Part shown: positions 6,273-6,289 of the stretch, piece by piece
Position numbering within the stretch: position 1 is the stretch's first letter
Layout: each line of letters starts with the position of its first letter
DNA from: JAHEDH01 sp965364515
GTDB lineage: Bacteria; Actinomycetota; Acidimicrobiia; Spongiisociales; ZC4RG35
Assembly: GCA_965364515.1 (NCBI GenBank)
Contig: CBDTXZ010000179.1
Span: 1-6,289, forward strand
Length of the DNA: 6,289 bases
Direction: 5' to 3'
Notes under the pieces: model-generated
The model's database searches: none
Told to the model about the DNA's origin: nothing
What the model saw: only the letters and a program-made list of their open reading frames with translations
Translations under genes and position numbers: made by a program

Positions 6273-6289
6273 GACGACTCAGGAGACCA

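Noticed and set aside
1..6289. CRISPR array, tRNA, rRNA, insertion-sequence ends, phage or toxin-antitoxin genes
   Set aside because: I saw no regularly spaced repeats, no tRNA-like fold, no transposase or integrase motifs and no long terminal inverted repeats on either strand.

Overview
The window is high-GC (mid-60s percent by eye) double-stranded bacterial DNA with long antisense shadow ORFs. It most likely comes from an actinobacterium. The best evidence is a perfect actinobacterial-type LexA/SOS box (TCGAAC-N4-GTTCGA) in front of a DUF222/HNH gene of the 13E12-repeat type, together with two apparently leaderless promoters and an ECF42-like sigma factor. The genus cannot be read from the window.

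Layout. (1) Positions 1-748, minus strand: the first 249 residues of a zinc-independent MDR (quinone-oxidoreductase-like) NAD(P)H enzyme, cut by the left edge. (2) Positions 749-855: a compact divergent control region with two identical 13-bp palindromes. (3) Positions 856-1515, plus strand: a TetR-family repressor that probably binds those palindromes. (4) Positions 1516-1643: an intergenic stretch ending in a TTGACA -35 box and a 17-bp palindrome that reaches the next start codon. (5) Positions 1644-2249, plus strand: a second, unrelated TetR-family regulator, overlapping by 4 bp with (6) a GT1-type UDP-glycosyltransferase at 2246-3529. (7) Positions 3530-3581: a short convergent gap with two small hairpins. 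(8) Positions 3582-4874, minus strand: a DUF222/HNH protein with a leaderless, LexA-controlled promoter. (9) Positions 4883-5030: a gap holding that promoter and little else. (10) Positions 5031-6272, minus strand: an ECF sigma factor with a long C-terminal helical/TPR-like extension (ECF42 type). A possible upstream partner gene lies beyond the right edge.

How the genes work together. The window reads as four small self-contained units rather than one pathway. Two are classic repressor-plus-enzyme modules: TetR with a divergent oxidoreductase, and TetR with a co-transcribed glycosyltransferase. Both probably sense a small molecule and derepress an enzyme that modifies it. The third is a DNA-damage-inducible HNH protein. 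The fourth is an alternative sigma factor with a built-in regulatory domain. I found no CRISPR array, tRNA, rRNA, insertion sequence or clear multi-gene novel system. The most interesting material is regulatory: the symmetric twin operators, the SOS box merged with a leaderless start, the operator covering a second start codon, and a glycosyltransferase whose usual catalytic histidine position holds threonine.
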